A DNA stretch of 64,000 nt from Acetomicrobium hydrogeniformans ATCC BAA-1850 (GTDB taxonomy: Bacteria > Synergistota > Synergistia > Synergistales > Acetomicrobiaceae), in the NCBI RefSeq assembly GCF_000160455.2, contig NZ_ACJX03000001.1, positions 1,002,001-1,066,000 of the forward strand, in the 5' to 3' direction. Below the pieces are notes generated by a model that did no database searches, had not been told where the DNA came from, and saw nothing but the letters and a program-made list of their open reading frames with translations. The position numbers and the translations under genes were made by a program. Of the stretch, positions 19,303-27,821 are shown piece after piece. How positions within the stretch are numbered: the stretch's first letter is position 1; every line of letters begins with the position of its first letter.

Positions 19303-20418
19303 ATGGATCGGTCTAAAATGCTAAAACCCACGATTCTCTCGCTCTCGCTTCTGACAATTGTTTCCACCGGAGCAGTGGCTCCCGCACTCGGAGAGATCGG
19401 AAAATTTTTCGCGTCGTCGGACCACATGCTGGTCCAACTGGTGGCAGTCATGCATGCCGTCGCGCTTGTCCCGTCGTTGCTTCTGGCGGGTCGGGCCGCC
19501 GAGCGGTTTTCGGCAAAAAGGTTATTCTGGACGGGCTGGCGCTTTTTTCTGTCAGCGGCATCGCGAACAATATCTGGCTTTTGTTATTCTCCCGGCTTTT
19601 GATGGGCGTCGGCCTCGGCATGGTCATCCCTTTCTCGACGTCGCTGATTTCCGACCTCTATGAGAGAGAGGAGCGGACCAGGATGATGGGGCTTTCAAAC
19701 TCATTCAACATGCTGGGCGGCATGTTCGCCCTGGTGCTTTCAGGGCAGCTGGCTTTCTTTTCCTGGCGTCTGCCTTTTTTGCTCTATGCGTCGGGGGTTC
19801 CGGTCATGATGATGGTCGCCTTCTTTCTGCCCGGTGAGGTTGCAGGTGAGAAAGATCCCCAGCCTACGGGTGGAAGTCTCCCCCCGAAACGTATATTTCG
19901 TCGCTTTGGAGATGTTCCTTTTTTGTGTGCTCTTTTTTATTCTGACGCCGATTTTAGCCCTGCACATGAAAAACAACGCCCTTGGTGATGTCAGGATAGC
20001 CGGTATAGCTCTCTCCTGTTCCACAATCGGGGGTTTTGCATCAGGCTTTGCCCTGCCGGTGACGAAGAGGGTGTTCAAAAAATATCTCGTTCCCGTCATG
20101 CTGACGGCCATGAGTGCGGGTTTTCTCGTCTTGTCCTGGTTTCCCATATCCGTGGCTGTTTTTGCGGCGTTGCTTCTCATAGGTTTTGCGAACCGGTCCG
20201 TTTACCCGCTGTTTTTTCTCAAAGCCACGGAGCGCACCACGCCGGGAGAATCTGTGAAAGCTACAGCCTTTCTGAGCGCCATGATCTACCTTGGACAGTT
20301 CTCGGCCCCACCCTTCCAGCGGTTTGTCGGCGTCCTTTCCGGGCGGCCCGAGACAGGGTTCCTCTATCTTTTCGTCGCACTTGTGACCCTGACGGTGGCT
20401 TTGGCCCTGTTCGCCTGA
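19303..20418 (+). pseudogene. MFS transporter broken by two frameshifts
   Basis: The start at 19303 gives an MFS N-terminus (ILSLSLLTIVSTGAVAPALG, then LLAGRAAERFSAKRLF). Near 19,530 the sense moves to another frame (LDGLALFSVSGIANNIWLLL, then RLLMGVGLGMVIPFSTSLISD). Near 19,880, in a run of C, it shifts again to FVALEMFLFCVLFFILTP and continues through the last helices to the stop at 20418. Each shift fits a one-base indel. All twelve helices are otherwise recognisable, so decay is recent or the calls are sequencing errors. The many lesions in neighbours favour decay. Confidence 0.85.
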
Positions 20419-20487
20419 TCTTTCTTTCAGTTGAAAGAAGAGACAGTAACAGAGAGAAGATAGCCGGAACAAGAGAGGAATTTTTCA

Positions 20488-20769
20488 GTGAGCACTATAT
20501 TGATCATCCAGGTTCAAAAAAATGACGAAAGGGAAATTACCGAGGCCGTCAAAAGGGCCGTGGATCAGATCGAGGGGCTGGAAGACATTGTATCCCCCGG
20601 GGATCTTGTGCTGGTCAAACCGAATCTGGTGAGGATCCCGCCTTCCGATAACGGTACGGCCACGCGCTGGAAAGTGTCGAAAGCCGTGGCGGACCTTGTA
20701 ATTGAGTTTGGCGCCAGGGCGGTGAAAAGCCCGTGGAGATGGAAAGAAAACGGTAATTCGTCCGTTTAG
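20488..20769 (+). pseudogene. DUF362 family protein, N-terminal fragment
   Basis: A GTG start at 20488 (GAGAGGAA upstream) encodes the N-terminus of a DUF362 protein, with [23 protein letters not shown] as the recognisable family segment. Similarity stops after FGARAV (about 20,730), and the last 15 codons look like unrelated sequence before a TAG. Full-length family members are 300 residues or more, often with a ferredoxin domain. This is another cut gene in the degraded region. Confidence 0.65.
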
Positions 20770-20971
20770 CGAAGAAGGCGATGGCACTTCCAACGCCTGT
20801 GGCCAACCCGCCAGGGTCGTAATCCCAAGGGCGAAAAGAACTTCCGACACAGGGGGCGCCCCTTCCCTTGGAAAGATTCGAGTTTCCCTGTTTTTCGGCC
20901 ATTGTTGCAGTTTGCCCAAAACCAGTAACGTTTATTACCTAAAACTACGGGAGCGTCTGTCCTGAAATGAA
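20770..20971. other. Stretch without a recognisable gene
   Basis: About 200 bp between the DUF362 fragment and a terminator hairpin. Minus-strand frames contain protein-like patches (for example [20 protein letters not shown]) that I could not assign. They may be remnants of a deleted gene. Nothing here is supported as functional. Confidence 0.4.
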
Positions 20972-20995
20972 ACAGGCGGCCAATTGGCCGCCTGT
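20972..20995 (-). terminator. Perfect 24-bp palindrome acting as terminator
   Basis: ACAGGCGGCCAA pairs with TTGGCCGCCTGT with no loop bases other than the centre. Read on the minus strand it lies 21 bp past the stop of the ATC-hydrolase-like gene and is followed by TTTCATTT. On the plus strand A and T runs follow, so it may work in both directions. Confidence 0.75.
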
Positions 20996-21016
20996 AAAAA
21001 TTTTCCAGCTGCGTCC

Positions 21017-21574
21017 TCAGGGTTTGTCGAGGTTTTCGAAGTCCGTGTCGTCCTTGAGGAAGTTGGACTTTTCCTCCTCGGTGGTCCGGCGGTAGCAAAG
21101 GTCGCAATGTGGGTCCCCGTCGGGCATGCAGGTTTTGTGCACCAGCACCCAGTCAGGGTTGAAGGCCATTGATTTTGCGGAGTCGATGTAGCAGTAGATG
21201 CGGCCCAGTTCTTCTTCTCCCAACTCGCGCCAGAGTTTCCCCATTTCGCAACCTTTCAGCCGCCTGATCAGTCCTTCTCCGGTCTCGATTTTTTCCAGTT
21301 CTTCATAAAGGCCGAACTCGGGCAGGTCTTCCACGTAATTCTCCGGGGTATTCTCCAGGCCCTGGGCTTCAACCCTTTTACGGGCTGAAGCCCCGACCTG
21401 CTTCCCGTATGTCTTGATGGCCCGCATGGCGAGACGCTTGCCCTCTTCGGGGCCAAGTTCTTCCACCAGAGTTCGTGCGTAGGCGATATGGAGCATGGCA
21501 ATTCTTCGGCACGCCTTTGCGACCTGTTCCTTTGCCTTTTCCAGGGAAACAGTTTCCTGCTTTTCCGGTTCCAA
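21017..21574 (-). CDS. L-2-amino-thiazoline-4-carboxylate hydrolase family protein
   Basis: About 185 residues. Conserved features I associate with this family (PF14196) are the helical segment AMRAIKTYGKQVGASARKRV, the motif KLWRELGEEELGRIYCYID and AFNPDWVLVHKTCMPDGDPHC with a late Cys-rich segment (HCDLCYR). The named enzyme opens a thiazoline ring on the way to cysteine in some bacteria, but most family members are uncharacterised. TTG at 21574 has AAAGGAG about ten bases upstream; the open frame runs to 21604. It is intact although its neighbours are decayed, and it ends in a strong palindromic terminator. Confidence 0.65.
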   Translation of the reverse strand: MEPEKQETVSLEKAKEQVAKACRRIAMLHIAYARTLVEELGPEEGKRLAMRAIKTYGKQVGASARKRVEAQGLENTPENYVEDLPEFGLYEELEKIETGEGLIRRLKGCEMGKLWRELGEEELGRIYCYIDSAKSMAFNPDWVLVHKTCMPDGDPHCDLCYRRTTEEEKSNFLKDDTDFENLDKP

Positions 21575-21767
21575 AGCGGTCACTCTCCTTTGGCTGTTGA
21601 ACAAGTTATGTTATACTTATATACGCTCCAGCCAAGATTTACAATTCAGAATTTTCGCCTTACAGAAGGGGCACCTTGCGCCGCTCAGGGGAAGGGGGCA
21701 CGCGATGTTTTTACTGAGCTTTCGTGAGGGAGCGCTGTTCTGTATTCAAATAAAGGAGGTCGTTTCA

Positions 21768-22757
21768 GTGAAGAGACAAATTACAATGCTTTTTTCAGCG
21801 CTTTTGGTCGTCATGCTTTGCTCTGGGATTGTTTCGGCGACTCCGAAAAAAGTCGTTTTCTCAGATCTTTCCTGGGACAGCATCCAGTTTCACAACAGGG
21901 TAATGGCCTTTTTGATGGAAAAAGGCTGGGATTACGAAACGGATTTTCTTTTCTCTGAAGAAATGCCGGGCTACGTGGCCCTTGAAAGGGGAGACGTCCA
22001 CGTCGTTCTCGAGGTCTGGACTGAAGGGCAACTGGAGTGGTGGCAAGGAGCGACGAAAGCCGGCAAGGTTATAGATCTCGGGACGGTCTTTCCCAACGCC
22101 CGTTCAGGATGGTATGTCCCCTACTATGTTGCAGAAGGGGATCCGGAAAAAGGAATCCCGTCAGTCAGGAGCATAGAGGATATCAGAGAGCACTGGATGA
22201 TATTCAAGAATCCCGAGAACCCTGAAATGGGACGTTTTATCAACGCCCCGACAGGTTGGGCGGCTCACACGATCAACAAGGACAAGATCAAGGGATATGG
22301 TCTCGAGGACAAATTGGAGCCCTTTGATACGGGCTCGGCCACGGCATTGCGCACGGTAATTGTCACAGCCTATCAACGTCACGAGCCCATAGTCGCCTAT
22401 TACTGGGAGCCTACGCCGCTTCTTGGAGAGCTTGACATGGTTATGATCGAGGAACCTCCCTATGATCCGGAAATCTGGGAGACCACCCATGCCTGTGCCT
22501 CTCCCGCCTTTACCGTTGCAAAAGCCGTCAATCCGGCCTGGATACAGGCAAACGAAGAAGTCCGGGGCCTTCTTGAGCGTTATCATATGACCCTGGAAAA
22601 GACTAACGAGGCTTTGGCGTGGATGAAAAATAATGGTTACGATGTCGATAAAACAGCGATCTGGTTTTTGAAGGAAAATACCGACTTGTGGCATCAATGG
22701 GTCGAGGATGAAGAAAAGATCAAGCGGATTGAAAAAGCCCTGAAGACAGTGTCATAG
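21768..22757 (+). CDS. Glycine betaine/proline-type ABC transporter substrate-binding protein (OpuAC family)
   Basis: A 329-residue secreted or lipid-free binding protein. The GTG start at 21768 is set by AAAGGAGGT seven bases upstream and yields a clean signal peptide (ITMLFSALLVVMLCSGIVSA). The mature part shows OpuAC features: VFSDLSWDSIQFHNRV, VVLEVWTEGQLEWWQ with tryptophans typical of a quaternary-ammonium cage, and VAYYWEPTPLL. No permease or ATPase lies nearby, so it is an orphan left in the degraded island or works with a transporter elsewhere. The sequence itself shows no lesion. A strong terminator follows. Confidence 0.88.
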   Translation: MKRQITMLFSALLVVMLCSGIVSATPKKVVFSDLSWDSIQFHNRVMAFLMEKGWDYETDFLFSEEMPGYVALERGDVHVVLEVWTEGQLEWWQGATKAGKVIDLGTVFPNARSGWYVPYYVAEGDPEKGIPSVRSIEDIREHWMIFKNPENPEMGRFINAPTGWAAHTINKDKIKGYGLEDKLEPFDTGSATALRTVIVTAYQRHEPIVAYYWEPTPLLGELDMVMIEEPPYDPEIWETTHACASPAFTVAKAVNPAWIQANEEVRGLLERYHMTLEKTNEALAWMKNNGYDVDKTAIWFLKENTDLWHQWVEDEEKIKRIEKALKTVS

Positions 22758-22788
22758 ATCGAATGATTGCCGGAGCTTTGATATTTCG

Positions 22789-22815
22789 GGGGCCGCCTGG
22801 TGCGGCCCCTTTTTT
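22789..22815 (+). terminator. Rho-independent terminator
   Basis: GGGGCCGC (22789-22796) pairs with GCGGCCCC (22802-22809), followed by six T. It ends the OpuAC-family transcription unit 31 bp past its stop. Confidence 0.92.
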
Positions 22816-22819
22816 GGTT

Positions 22820-22839
22820 GTGTGCCCTGCAGGGCACAC
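22820..22839. repeat. Perfect 20-bp palindrome
   Basis: GTGTGCCCTGCAGGGCACAC is identical on both strands. It lies 4 bp after the T run of the preceding terminator. It could be an operator or a remnant of a mobile-element end; there is no T run after it. Confidence 0.6.
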
Positions 22840-22849
22840 CGACTTGGAG

Positions 22850-23047
22850 GTGAAAGTCACCAAGCAGTGCGACATGCTGGCTCTTATCATCGAGTGCGTC
22901 CTGGAACTGCGTAACAACCCGGCCATACCTGAGATGCGGACCACCGCCAACGACTACCTTGAGCGCCTCAGAAACTCCGAGTGGTTTTCCCTCCGCCAGC
23001 TCGCCCAAGAAATCGGCATGGAGTACCCGGAGGTGCTTCGGGGGTAG
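22850..23047 (+). CDS. Small hypothetical protein
   Basis: A 65-residue frame from a GTG at 22850 with GGAGG-like bases overlapping the start. A longer reading of the same frame would begin at 22763 but runs through the terminator. The protein is helical and charged, with SLRQLAQEIGMEYPEVLRG at the C-terminus that could be half of a helix-turn-helix. I recognise no family. Small proteins of this kind are common in mobile DNA. Confidence 0.4.
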   Translation: MKVTKQCDMLALIIECVLELRNNPAIPEMRTTANDYLERLRNSEWFSLRQLAQEIGMEYPEVLRG

Positions 23048-23082
23048 GTGGAGCAGGTTTTCCGGGCATTCTTGCTTGATAA

Positions 23083-23382
23083 GGCGCCAGTCACCGGCGA
23101 AAGAGGTCCCAAGTTTGTCCCAAGCCTGTCCCAAGCGACATCTGTATTTCCCTGCTTGAAATCGCGAGTAATCCTATATTCATTGAGATGTTGATGAAGG
23201 CCGCGGGACAGACAAACAGGCCCCGGTTCCGTAAGAGCATCTTGCGCCCACACCTGGAGGTCGGGATGATCGAAATGACAATCCCAGATAAACCTCGAAG
23301 CAGCAAACAGAAATACCGACTTACAAAAACAGGCCGCGAGTTACTGGAGAAACATCCCGAAGGAGAAAAAAGAAATGAATAA
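23083..23382 (+). pseudogene. C-terminal fragment of an AAA_4/Fic-type protein (winged helix)
   Basis: The frame carries FIEMLMKAAGQTNRPRFRKS, HLEVGMIEMTIPDKPRSSKQ and KYRLTKTGRELL. This is the end of the winged-helix tail found in AAA_4 (RecG-like/schlafen-like) and some Fic regulators (RFR-x-L-x-GLIEMTIPDKP-type motif). It is closed upstream by a TAA at about 23,080, so the main domain is gone. The upstream part contains three copies of GTCCCAAG at 11-bp spacing (23,106-23,139), a low-complexity linker common in this family. Such genes often sit beside type I restriction systems. Not expected to be functional. Confidence 0.5.
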
Positions 23383-23687
23383 AAACTCGCAACGACAATA
23401 CCAACAAGGGATATTCGATCCCGAAGAGGCAAGATCAAGCCCCTAAACTGCTGCAAAAAGTTCGTTTGAAACAGCTGGCAGCCGGCGGTCAAGAACCTCA
23501 TCAAGGATGCGCTGGAAGCAAATACGGGAGAGGAACGGAAAGAAAGGCTTCAGTAAAACAAACAGTCAACATGGCTCAACCGAGGCCGTAGCGGTGAGTA
23601 TTTAACCGGGTCCGAATTTACTACGGTTCTCGGACTTGACTCTTTCAAAATTCTTTTTATCCGTGAAATAGTAGAGCGATAAGTCTC

Positions 23688-23716
23688 TTGACATCAACTG
23701 TCACTAACTATAAATT
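23688..23716 (+). promoter_or_regulatory. Putative promoter
   Basis: TTGACA (23688-23693), 17 bp, TAAATT (23711-23716); a TATAAT follows at 23721. A+T-rich surroundings contrast with the flanking G+C-rich DNA. It points toward the restriction operon, but about 600 bp of decayed DNA lies between. Confidence 0.4.
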
Positions 23717-23846
23717 AAAGTATAATAATACTAATTCTTACTCGCGACACTGGAGGCGCTTCTGCAAGGAAATCATTTGCCTCTGCTTGTAAGAGATACA
23801 CTGCTATACGCAAGAAAGACGGAGGAGCTAGGTAACGGCGGAACCC

Positions 23847-23966
23847 TTGGTAGATCAAGTACTGCGAAAGATCGGCGAAGCTCGCAAACTTTATCACCGC
23901 CTAATTCTAATGGTGGGCCCGCCGGGCAGCGATCTCCGTTATCTCCAGCATAGCGGTAGGATTTGA
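23847..23966 (+). pseudogene. P-loop fragment resembling BREX protein BrxF
   Basis: A 39-residue frame with VDQVLRKIGEARKLYHRLIL followed by MVGPPGS. The segment KLYHRL-(hydrophobic)-VGPPGS resembles my memory of the N-terminal Walker A region of BrxF, a small P-loop protein of type 3 BREX systems. The expected GKT after GS is missing and unrelated sequence follows, so it is a remnant at best. The assignment is tentative. Confidence 0.35.
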
Positions 23967-24110
23967 ACGTCGGACGGATACAGTGTTTGCACGATTTCTT
24001 GTCTTGGTAAAGGCCTTGGCAAGTGAAATCAAGGCATAGTTCTACATTGCTTTGGACCAACTTCGCGAAATTCGGTAACATCTATCGGCCCCACCGTCAC
24101 AGGGAGGCGC

Positions 24111-24242
24111 ATGAGTAGCGAAGCAAATAGCGAAATGGCATTGCGCTATTATTGCACAATTGGCCAAGCGGCTGAAATAGGCCGGACAATAATCTGGAAC
24201 GGCCAGCTTATTCCCAGCTTATTGGCAAATCTGTCAGCATGA
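24111..24242 (+). CDS. Possible 43-residue small ORF before hsdM
   Basis: ATG at 24111 is preceded by AGGGAGG at a short spacing of about three bases. The product (MSSEANSEMALRYY, then GQAAEIGRTIIWNGQ) matches nothing I know. It lies directly upstream of the restriction operon and may be a leader peptide, a remnant or chance. Confidence 0.25.
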   Translation: MSSEANSEMALRYYCTIGQAAEIGRTIIWNGQLIPSLLANLSA

Positions 24243-24327
24243 GCTTGAAATGGCTGGAGCACAAAGTTGCAAGAAGCATGCGATGATGGTATTTTTAACT
24301 GCGAGGTACATGAGGAGAAGGAAAACA

Positions 24328-26355
24328 ATGGAAGTATCTCAACTGACCTGGATCACCAATTTCATTTGGGGCATCGCCGATGACGTGCTGCGCGACCTCT
24401 ACGTGCGTGGCAAGTACCGTGACGTCATTCTCCCGATGACCGTGATCCGCCGATTGGATGCGGTATTGGAGCCCACCAAGCGGGCCGTGCTTGACTTGAA
24501 AGCTTCGCTCGACAAAGCTGGGATCGTACACCAGGACGCTGCTCTGCGACAGGCGGCCGGCCAGGCGTTTTACAATACCTCCCCCTTCACGCTGCGCGAC
24601 CTCAAGGCTCGCGCGAGCCGCCAGCAACTGGAGGCGGATTTTCGCGCCTACCTCGATGGCTTTTCGCCTAACGTGCAGGAAATCATCGACAACTTCGAAT
24701 TCCGCAACCAAATCCCCCGCCTGACTAAAGCTGATGCCTTGGGCACGCTCATCGAGAAGTTCCTCGACCCCTCGATCAACTTAAGCCCCTATCCCGTCCT
24801 CGACAGCGCCGGCAGCGTGCGCCTACCTGGCCTCGACAATCACGCCATGGGCACCATCTTCGAGGAGCTCGTCCGCCGCTTCAATGAGGAAAATAACGAA
24901 GAGGCCGGCGAGCACTGGACGCCACGCGACGCCGTGAGGTTGATGGCCCGCCTCATTTTTGAGCCGATCGCCGACCAGATCGAATCCGGCACCTACCTGC
25001 TCTACGACGGCGCCTGTGGTACCGGCGGGATGCTAACGGTGGCCGAGGAAACCCTGTTGCAACTGGCGAAAGAACGCGGCAAACAGGTCTCGATGCATCT
25101 TTTCGGTCAGGAGATCAACGCCGAGACCTACGCCATCTGTAAGTCCGACCTTTTGCTCAAGGGCGAGGGCGAAGCCGCCGACAACATCGTCGGCGGGCCG
25201 GAGCATTCGACCCTATCCAACGACGCCTTCCCGGGGCGTGAGTTCGATTTCATGCTCTCCAACCCGCCCTACGGTAAGAGTTGGAAGAGCGACCTGGAAC
25301 GCATGGGCGGCAAAAGCGGCATCAAGGATCCGCGCTTTGTCGTGCAGCACCGGGGAGAGGAGCTGTCGCTCATCACCCGCTCGAGCGACGGCCAGATGCT
25401 GTTCCTGGTGAACATGCTCTCCAAGATGAAGCACGACACTCCGCTCGGCAGTCGCATCGCCGAGGTGCACAACGGCTCGTCGCTGTTTACGGGGGACGCC
25501 GGCCAGGGCGAGAGCAATATCCGCCGCTGGATCATCGAAAACGACTGGCTGGAAGCCATCGTCGCCCTGCCGCTGAACATGTTCTACAACACCGGCATTG
25601 CCACCTACGTTTGGGTGCTCACGAACAGAAAGCCCGAGCACCGCAAAGGCCGCGTGCAGCTCATCGATGCCACGCAGTGGTACAAGCCCCTGCGCAAGAA
25701 CCTGGGAAAGAAGAACTGCGAGCTGTCCGAAGAGGACATCCGTCGCGTCCTCGACACCTTCCTCAAATTTGAGGAGACCGAGCAGTCCAAGATCTTCCCC
25801 AACGCGGCCTTCGGTTACTGGAAGGTGACGGTGGAGCGCCCCTTGCGCTTGAAAGGTATCGATCCCGAGCGCACCTACACTCCCAAGGAGATCAAGGCGC
25901 TTCGGGAAACGGCCGAGCGGGCGGAGGACGCACCGCCGGTGATCAAAAAGATTCACAAGCCTGGCACCGCGCCCGACCCGCTGCGCGGACTCTTCGAGAT
26001 GGTCATTGCCGGTAAGCCACGGGTGGTGGAGTATGAACCCGACAAGGAGCTTCGCGACAGCGAGCAGATTCCGTTCCTTGAGTGCCAGGCCTGCCATCAG
26101 CCCGGCTACCTACCAAGCCCGGAAGACCAGCGCACGGCGATCGAGGCTTTCCTGCGCCGCGAGGTGTTGCCTTACGTGCCGGATGCCTGGTACGACCCGG
26201 CCAGCGTCAAGGTGGGTTACGAGATCAACTTCAACCGCTACTTTTACAAGCCCAAGGCCCTGCGCCCGCTGGAAGAGATCCGAGCCGACCTGCTGACGGT
26301 GGAGAGAGAGGCCGAGGGGTTGTTGGCGGAGATTTTGGGAGGTCAGACACGATGA
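24328..26355 (+). CDS. hsdM: Type I restriction-modification DNA methyltransferase subunit HsdM
   Basis: A 675-residue N6-adenine methyltransferase. The N-terminal helical domain (VILPMTVIRRLDAVLEPTK) is followed by the catalytic domain with AdoMet motif I (DGACGTGGM) and catalytic motif IV (NPPYGKSW). The C-terminal part is longer than in EcoKI-type HsdM and includes a C-x2-C pair (ECQACHQPG) and YEINFNRYFYKP. ATG at 24328 was chosen because GAGGAGAAGG lies upstream; the open frame extends to 24250. It is the first gene of a five-gene operon and its stop overlaps the SIR2 gene by ATGA. It modifies host DNA at the sites chosen by HsdS. Base composition is clearly more G+C-rich than the native regions. 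Confidence 0.95.
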   Translation: MEVSQLTWITNFIWGIADDVLRDLYVRGKYRDVILPMTVIRRLDAVLEPTKRAVLDLKASLDKAGIVHQDAALRQAAGQAFYNTSPFTLRDLKARASRQQLEADFRAYLDGFSPNVQEIIDNFEFRNQIPRLTKADALGTLIEKFLDPSINLSPYPVLDSAGSVRLPGLDNHAMGTIFEELVRRFNEENNEEAGEHWTPRDAVRLMARLIFEPIADQIESGTYLLYDGACGTGGMLTVAEETLLQLAKERGKQVSMHLFGQEINAETYAICKSDLLLKGEGEAADNIVGGPEHSTLSNDAFPGREFDFMLSNPPYGKSWKSDLERMGGKSGIKDPRFVVQHRGEELSLITRSSDGQMLFLVNMLSKMKHDTPLGSRIAEVHNGSSLFTGDAGQGESNIRRWIIENDWLEAIVALPLNMFYNTGIATYVWVLTNRKPEHRKGRVQLIDATQWYKPLRKNLGKKNCELSEEDIRRVLDTFLKFEETEQSKIFPNAAFGYWKVTVERPLRLKGIDPERTYTPKEIKALRETAERAEDAPPVIKKIHKPGTAPDPLRGLFEMVIAGKPRVVEYEPDKELRDSEQIPFLECQACHQPGYLPSPEDQRTAIEAFLRREVLPYVPDAWYDPASVKVGYEINFNRYFYKPKALRPLEEIRADLLTVEREAEGLLAEILGGQTR

Positions 26356-27821
26356 GGCTTGAAAATGGACAACAGGTCATCAAGACGCGAGACGACCCTA
26401 TCCCACTGACTTTGGTGCCAGGAGATTCATCTAAGAAGGCTAATGATCGTTTTAAACTGAAAAAGGGCGTGAGTTGCTCTTGGGCAAAAGCCGACGAGGA
26501 ATTTGGTCCTGAGAAACTACGGGAACGCATAGAGCCGTGGCTGACGGCACTTGTACAGTCCGAGCACTTGTCATTGCTCGTAGGGTCAGGTCTTACCCAC
26601 GCGGTTCATAAATTGGCAACGAACAAAGCGCTTCGCGGGATGGGAACTATCAATATTGAGACGTTTATGAATGAGATCGAGGCCGAGGCGAACCGTAGCG
26701 CCAAAGCAGCAGGACGGGATACCGCAAATTTCGAAGATCAATTGCGAGTCGCTAATGAACTACTGCGTGGCCTGGAGATTATCGCATCCACAAAAACCAA
26801 GGATGCACCAGAGCGCAAGCAGATCGATGGCTTGCGACAAGAGTTAAGCGAGACCCTTAAGTCCTTCGCCGCGTCGATCCTGGAAGGTGAACGAAACCTG
26901 GCTTTGGCTTCTGCACCGGATGGCAACGAAAACGAGCGAGAGAACTGTGCGCAGAGCGAGAAAGTTAAGAAGTGCAACCGACGTGTGGCTGCATTCAACT
27001 ACCTCGTTAGCTTCCTCATGAGTTTCGCAAGCCGATCCGGCACACGTGACCGCCTTCATCTCTTCACAACCAACTATGACCGCTATATCGAAGCGGGTGC
27101 GGATGTCGCGGGATTGCGCCTGATCGACCGTTTTGTCGGCGCGCTGGCACCAGTGTTCCGCGCCTCCCGGCTTGATGTGGATCTGCACTACAACCCCCCC
27201 GGAATCCGGGGCGAGCCCCGCTACCTCGAAGGTGTTGCGCGTTTCACAAAGCTCCACGGGTCGATTGATTGGGTTGATTGTCATAAGGCAATTCTTCGAT
27301 TCGGGCTTCCCTTCGGCGCAGAAGAAATAAATCCCTACCTTCGCGCACCGGGTTTGGATGGGGCCGACGCCATGAAGCTCATGATCTACCCGAACGCTGC
27401 CAAAGACCGCGAAACAGCCGAATACCCCTATGTGGAGCTATTTCGTGACTTTGCTGTCGCCATCTGCCGCCCTAACAGTACGCTGGTAACGTATGGGTAC
27501 AGTTTCGGCGACGAGCACATCAACCGCGTGATCGAGGATATGCTGACGATTCCATCAGCACACCTGGTGATCATCTCGTACAGCGATCCCCTCGGTCGGA
27601 TCATGCGAACGTACGAGAGGTTGGGCCGAGGTGCTCAAATTACTCTCCTGGTTGGGGATCACTTGGGGGACTTGAAGGCGCTGGTGGACCATTACCTCCC
27701 CAAACCGGCCATCGATCGCACGACTTTCCGAATGGCGGAGCTGCTGAGAAAACGTTTTGGTGCGCAAGCGCCGCAAGATCAGGACGGCGGTACTACTGAT
27801 ATCGGAGGACAGTCCCTATGA
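26352..27821 (+). CDS. SIR2-domain defence protein (likely NADase), partner of HerA
   Basis: A 489-residue protein with the SIR2_2-type fold hallmarks in order: LLVGSG at about 75-80 (NAD-binding Gly-rich loop), FTTNYD at 238-243, KLHGSIDW at 300-307 (with the catalytic-type His302), and GYSFGDEHIN at 382-391. These are the motifs of bacterial antiphage SIR2 proteins that deplete NAD. The first 60 residues and a charged helical insertion (about 150-215) are not recognised. Start and stop both make ATGA overlaps, with hsdM and the HerA gene, so translation is coupled. Known SIR2-HerA systems assemble the two proteins and degrade NAD on phage infection. Here the pair is nested in a restriction operon. 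NADase activity is inferred. Confidence 0.88.
   Translation: MRLENGQQVIKTRDDPIPLTLVPGDSSKKANDRFKLKKGVSCSWAKADEEFGPEKLRERIEPWLTALVQSEHLSLLVGSGLTHAVHKLATNKALRGMGTINIETFMNEIEAEANRSAKAAGRDTANFEDQLRVANELLRGLEIIASTKTKDAPERKQIDGLRQELSETLKSFAASILEGERNLALASAPDGNENERENCAQSEKVKKCNRRVAAFNYLVSFLMSFASRSGTRDRLHLFTTNYDRYIEAGADVAGLRLIDRFVGALAPVFRASRLDVDLHYNPPGIRGEPRYLEGVARFTKLHGSIDWVDCHKAILRFGLPFGAEEINPYLRAPGLDGADAMKLMIYPNAAKDRETAEYPYVELFRDFAVAICRPNSTLVTYGYSFGDEHINRVIEDMLTIPSAHLVIISYSDPLGRIMRTYERLGRGAQITLLVGDHLGDLKALVDHYLPKPAIDRTTFRMAELLRKRFGAQAPQDQDGGTTDIGGQSL

Larger units (their letters stand above)
23383..24110 (+). other. Decayed stretch without intact gene
   Basis: About 730 bp containing only short broken frames. 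Examples are VKNLIKDALEANTGEERKER (23,500-23,550), RGRSGEYLTGSEFTTVLGLD (23,585-23,640) and RTDTVFARFLVLVKALASE (23,975-24,030). They read like protein remnants interrupted by stops but I cannot name them. A possible P-loop fragment and a promoter-like sequence inside it are listed separately. Confidence 0.5.

Noticed and set aside
20485-20919. Minus-strand ORFs over the DUF362 fragment
   Set aside because: They contain protein-like patches but no recognisable family, no ribosome site, and overlap a plus-strand gene fragment with clear family motifs.
21495-21767. N-terminal extension of the OpuAC-type protein from 21495
   Set aside because: The extension overlaps the divergent ATC-hydrolase gene, and a signal peptide with a perfect ribosome site begins at 21768.
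23106-23139. CRISPR-like repeats (three GTCCCAAG units)
   Set aside because: Units are 8 bp with 3-bp gaps, no spacers, and lie in a coding remnant as a low-complexity linker.
26082-26351. A longer SIR2 protein beginning inside hsdM
   Set aside because: The extra 90 residues are the shadow of the hsdM reading frame. ATG 26352 gives the ATGA overlap used throughout the operon.
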